DNA from: Polynucleobacter sp. AM-26B4
Lineage (GTDB): Bacteria > Pseudomonadota > Gammaproteobacteria > Burkholderiales > Burkholderiaceae
Assembly: GCF_018882285.1 (NCBI RefSeq)
Contig: NZ_JACVOT010000001.1
Span: 813,916 to 877,915, forward strand
Direction: 5' to 3'
DNA length: 64,000 nt
Shown: positions 61,718-64,000 of the stretch, piece after piece
Position numbering within the stretch: position 1 is the first letter of the stretch
How the letters are laid out: each line of letters opens with the position of its first letter
Position numbers and translations under genes: made by a program
The notes under the pieces: model-generated
Seen by the model: only the letters and a program-made list of their open reading frames with translations
What the model was told of the DNA's origin: nothing
Databases searched by the model: none

Positions 61718-62953
61718 ATGAATATGCCAACTCCCCCTCAAGCCCATGAAGCAATTGTGATTGGCGGAGGTATTGCGGGCTCATCGATCATAAAATCATT
61801 AAAAAACAATGACTTAAATAATTTTTTAGTGATTGACTCAGGAAGCTCACCTGCTCAGGGCACCAGTGGGCATGATGGCGCGCTATGTCATCCTTATGTT
61901 GGGCGAGGAGCCTCAAGACTTCAACGTTTGAGCATGCTTGCCTTCAACGAAGCCAAGCAAACTTGGGCTAATTATTGGTCTGGTAAGGGTGTTTTACATC
62001 TGGCTAGAAATGCAGAAAACCATGATAAAAAACTAATGAGTGAGCGCCTACTATCCCAAGGATTCAATCATCAAAATGCTCAAGTAGTTTCTCCTGATGA
62101 AGCTAAGGTACTTTGTGGGGTGTCATTGGCGGGCACATTTTTCCCAGAAGGCGGCTGGGTGAACCTCAAGCAAATTTGCGAGGATCTGTTTTCTGAATTA
62201 ACAGACCAGCAGGTCAGGATGTCATGCACAGTTACAAAAATTGCATATCGTGACAAACTTTGGGTTGTTTATGACGAAGAGCAAAAAATCATTGGGGTGA
62301 CGCCTCGATTGTTTTTGGCGAGCGGTTTAGGAGTTAAATCATTGGCAGCATCAACACAGATTGATTTGCCTTTGAAGCCTGTTCGCGGACAACTATCAAC
62401 CTTTGGCTACAAAAAAGAAAGCTCATGGGCTAGATGCCGACCAAGCGTGGCCATTTCTGGCAAGGCGTATTGTTTACCCCCGATTGAAATGAATGATGGC
62501 TCTTACCAATGGATGGTTGGATCAAGCTACGATGAGCACGAAGAAGATTTGAATGTATGGCAGAAAAGCCATCAAGAAAACTTAAGTCTCATTCAGGAAA
62601 TGCTGGGCAAGGAATGTGACCTTGCAGAAATTGAACCATTGGATGCGTTTGTTGGGATACGTTGCGTGGCCAGCGATCGTCTACCAATCATGGGCCCTGT
62701 CAAAGGATATCCCGGTTTGTACATCTTGACTTCTTTGGGATCAAGAGGTGTGATGTGGTCAGCGCTCGCCCACCAGATGTTCACAGAACATCTGGCAGAA
62801 GAGATTCGTCAATCAGCTTTTTTGGACGCGCGTTTTTTTGCAGGTGCTCGTTTAGCTGGCTTAGGCTTATCAGAAGACTTGGTTTCTGCTTTGCTGCCTG
62901 CGCGTTTTTTAGCGGGCGCTTCAAATTCAAAACCGATTTTGCCATCCGCCTGA
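61718..62953 (+). CDS. FAD-dependent oxidoreductase of the MnmC C-domain type
   Basis: A 411-residue protein resembling the FAD domain of MnmC, which finishes mnm5U34 in tRNA by removing the carboxymethyl group. FAD motif IVIGGGIAGSSIIKSL (about 13-28), QGTSGHDGALCHPY (near 46-59), GIRCVASDRLPIMGPV (near 317-332), LTSLGSRGVMWSALAH (near 341-356), and a terminal ALLPARFL. The methyltransferase half of bifunctional MnmC is absent here. The last 145 bp overlap topB on the other strand. With mnmG and mnmE in the same window, the pathway link is plausible. Otherwise a DAO-type oxidase. Confidence 0.82.
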   Translation: MNMPTPPQAHEAIVIGGGIAGSSIIKSLKNNDLNNFLVIDSGSSPAQGTSGHDGALCHPYVGRGASRLQRLSMLAFNEAKQTWANYWSGKGVLHLARNAENHDKKLMSERLLSQGFNHQNAQVVSPDEAKVLCGVSLAGTFFPEGGWVNLKQICEDLFSELTDQQVRMSCTVTKIAYRDKLWVVYDEEQKIIGVTPRLFLASGLGVKSLAASTQIDLPLKPVRGQLSTFGYKKESSWARCRPSVAISGKAYCLPPIEMNDGSYQWMVGSSYDEHEEDLNVWQKSHQENLSLIQEMLGKECDLAEIEPLDAFVGIRCVASDRLPIMGPVKGYPGLYILTSLGSRGVMWSALAHQMFTEHLAEEIRQSAFLDARFFAGARLAGLGLSEDLVSALLPARFLAGASNSKPILPSA

Positions 62954-64000
62954 CGTGCCAAATAGGCTTTAAAGCCTCGGCCAGTTCTGGACGATTTGAA
63001 ATTGGTGAGTAAATCTGTTTTACCCTCATTCAAAAGTTTTGATACTTGCTCTTGAGAAATCTCTTGTTGCAAGACAACTTTGCCGGTAGAGAAATCACAG
63101 GATTTGTTCGGACCCACACTGCGTTCGCAGAGATATTTCATGCCATGCTCATAAACTGCGCCTGAGCACTTAGGGCAGGCGCCTAATGACGATTGACCAG
63201 TGAAGTCAACTTCTTCATTGTTGTCTTCATCGCTGTTACCAAAATCAAACTCAAGTTTGTAGCCAGCATTTGGATAGTCTTTGTCGTCTTCAGGAATAGA
63301 GACTAATTTAATGATCGCAGCAAATGGGCGCCCCATCTTGCTTCTAAAACCTTGGAGTGGGCCGATCTCTTTATTCTTAATGAACTCTTCGGCTTCGTGA
63401 TATTCAAATGCGCGGCCACCAGGAATTTTGCTGATAGAGAAGCCACATTTTTCACAAGCAAAGCGACGGTAGTTTTCTTTGACTAAGCCGCCACAATGAG
63501 GACAAGGTGTTTTTAGATCTGCGTAATCACCAGGAATCGTATCGCTGTCATATTCTTTGGCACGCTTAACAATTCGCTGAGTGATTTGTGCAATTTCTTG
63601 CATGAAGGTATTGCGATCAATTTGACCTTTTTCCATCAACGCAAGTTTGTGTTCCCAGTTGCCCGTCAATTCTGGATGGGTTAATTCTTCAACGCCCAGA
63701 CCTCGCAACAAAGTCATTAACTGAAAAGCTTTGGCGGTTGGAATAATTTCTCTTGCTTCACGAACCATGTATTTTTCAAATAACAAACCTTCAATGATCG
63801 CTGCCCTAGTGGCGGGGGTACCCAAGCCTTTTTCAGACATGGCTTCACGGAAGTCTTCGTCATCAATGAGTTTGCCCGCACCTTCCATGGCAGATAAAAG
63901 CGTTGCCTCGGTGTACCGTGCTGGAGGTTTTGTTTTTAATGGATTTGGCGTGACGGACTCAGTTTGAACCTTTTCATTCTCGCCGACCACAACAAGCTCT
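62809..64000 (-). CDS. topB: DNA topoisomerase III, C-terminal part (5' end beyond the window)
   Basis: Type IA topoisomerase. About 397 codons are present; the gene continues past the right edge, so the TOPRIM domain and active-site tyrosine are missing. Readable: RYTEATLLSAMEGAGKL, GLGTPATRAAIIEGLL, a zinc-type CPHCG...CEKCG and a second CPKCSG cluster, then a lysine/alanine-rich tail ending KKRASKKAD that should bind DNA. The tail is antisense to the end of the MnmC-type gene. TopB is preferred over TopA from the burkholderial pattern of this region. Confidence 0.85.
   Translation of the reverse strand, partial: ELVVVGENEKVQTESVTPNPLKTKPPARYTEATLLSAMEGAGKLIDDEDFREAMSEKGLGTPATRAAIIEGLLFEKYMVREAREIIPTAKAFQLMTLLRGLGVEELTHPELTGNWEHKLALMEKGQIDRNTFMQEIAQITQRIVKRAKEYDSDTIPGDYADLKTPCPHCGGLVKENYRRFACEKCGFSISKIPGGRAFEYHEAEEFIKNKEIGPLQGFRSKMGRPFAAIIKLVSIPEDDKDYPNAGYKLEFDFGNSDEDNNEEVDFTGQSSLGACPKCSGAVYEHGMKYLCERSVGPNKSCDFSTGKVVLQQEISQEQVSKLLNEGKTDLLTNFKSSRTGRGFKAYLARQADGKIGFEFEAPAKKRAGSKAETKSSDKPKPAKRAPAKKRASKKAD

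Overview
The window is a chromosomal replication-origin region from a betaproteobacterium of the Burkholderiaceae. A free-living freshwater Polynucleobacter-like organism is the best guess. The case rests on gene order (tRNA-Tyr/Gly/Thr-tuf-tRNA-Trp-secE-nusG-rplKAJL-rpoBC; mnmG-rsmG-parA-parB-atpIBEFHAGDC; dnaA-dnaN-gyrB; rpmH-rnpA-yidD-yidC-mnmE), on burkholderial families (a DUF3717-like protein, a SET protein, GTP-type PckG, a TopB of the burkholderial kind) and on a moderate GC content (estimated by eye in the low to mid 40s percent). The genus is inference. I saw no prophage, insertion sequence, CRISPR array or obvious genomic island.

Layout. 1-13.4 kb (minus strand): transcription and translation cluster, with rpoC cut by the left edge, then rpoB, rplL, rplJ, rplA, rplK, nusG, secE, tRNA-Trp, tuf and tRNA-Thr/Gly/Tyr behind a strong promoter. 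13.4-18.9 kb (minus): a full rRNA operon (16S, tRNA-Ile, tRNA-Ala, 23S, 5S) with promoter and terminator. 19.1-30.2 kb: mixed-strand housekeeping genes, namely a BON-domain lipoprotein, a SIS protein, rsmI, a membrane cytochrome c, tRNA-Arg, a fatty-acid desaturase, a small CxxC protein, a metallo-beta-lactamase-fold hydrolase, an ammonium transporter, and the glycine cleavage operon gcvTHP behind a tandem glycine riboswitch. 30.2-45.3 kb (minus): priA, hemE, the complete ATP synthase operon, parB, parA, rsmG and mnmG, with two parS sites. 45.3-53.8 kb (minus): a tightly overlapped string TSUP permease / GMC oxidoreductase / DUF3717-like / SET protein / gyrB, then dnaN and dnaA. 53.8-54.0 kb: the probable oriC core. 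54.0-60.7 kb (plus): rpmH, rnpA, yidD, yidC, mnmE, a patatin-like protein and pckG. 60.7-64 kb: an M23 peptidase (minus), an MnmC-type FAD oxidoreductase (plus) and topB, which runs off the right edge (minus).

How it fits together. Genes left of about 53.9 kb lie mostly on the minus strand and those just right of it on the plus strand, as expected for two replication forks leaving an origin beside dnaA. Origin firing (dnaA, oriC), the sliding clamp, gyrase, chromosome partition (parAB with parS), tRNA wobble modification (mnmG, mnmE and an MnmC-type oxidase), membrane insertion (yidC, yidD), energy supply (atp) and the ribosome and RNA polymerase genes are all origin-proximal.

The most unusual signals are non-coding: an 11-bp-phased DnaA-box array followed by a near-perfect 28-bp palindrome over the rpmH promoter; a three-part set of competing hairpins between rplL and rpoB; a terminator-like hairpin at the start of rnpA; and a parS site just upstream of the mnmG-parAB promoter. 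I did not find a clear, previously undescribed multi-gene system; the overlapped SET/DUF3717-like/GMC/TSUP string is the nearest candidate.
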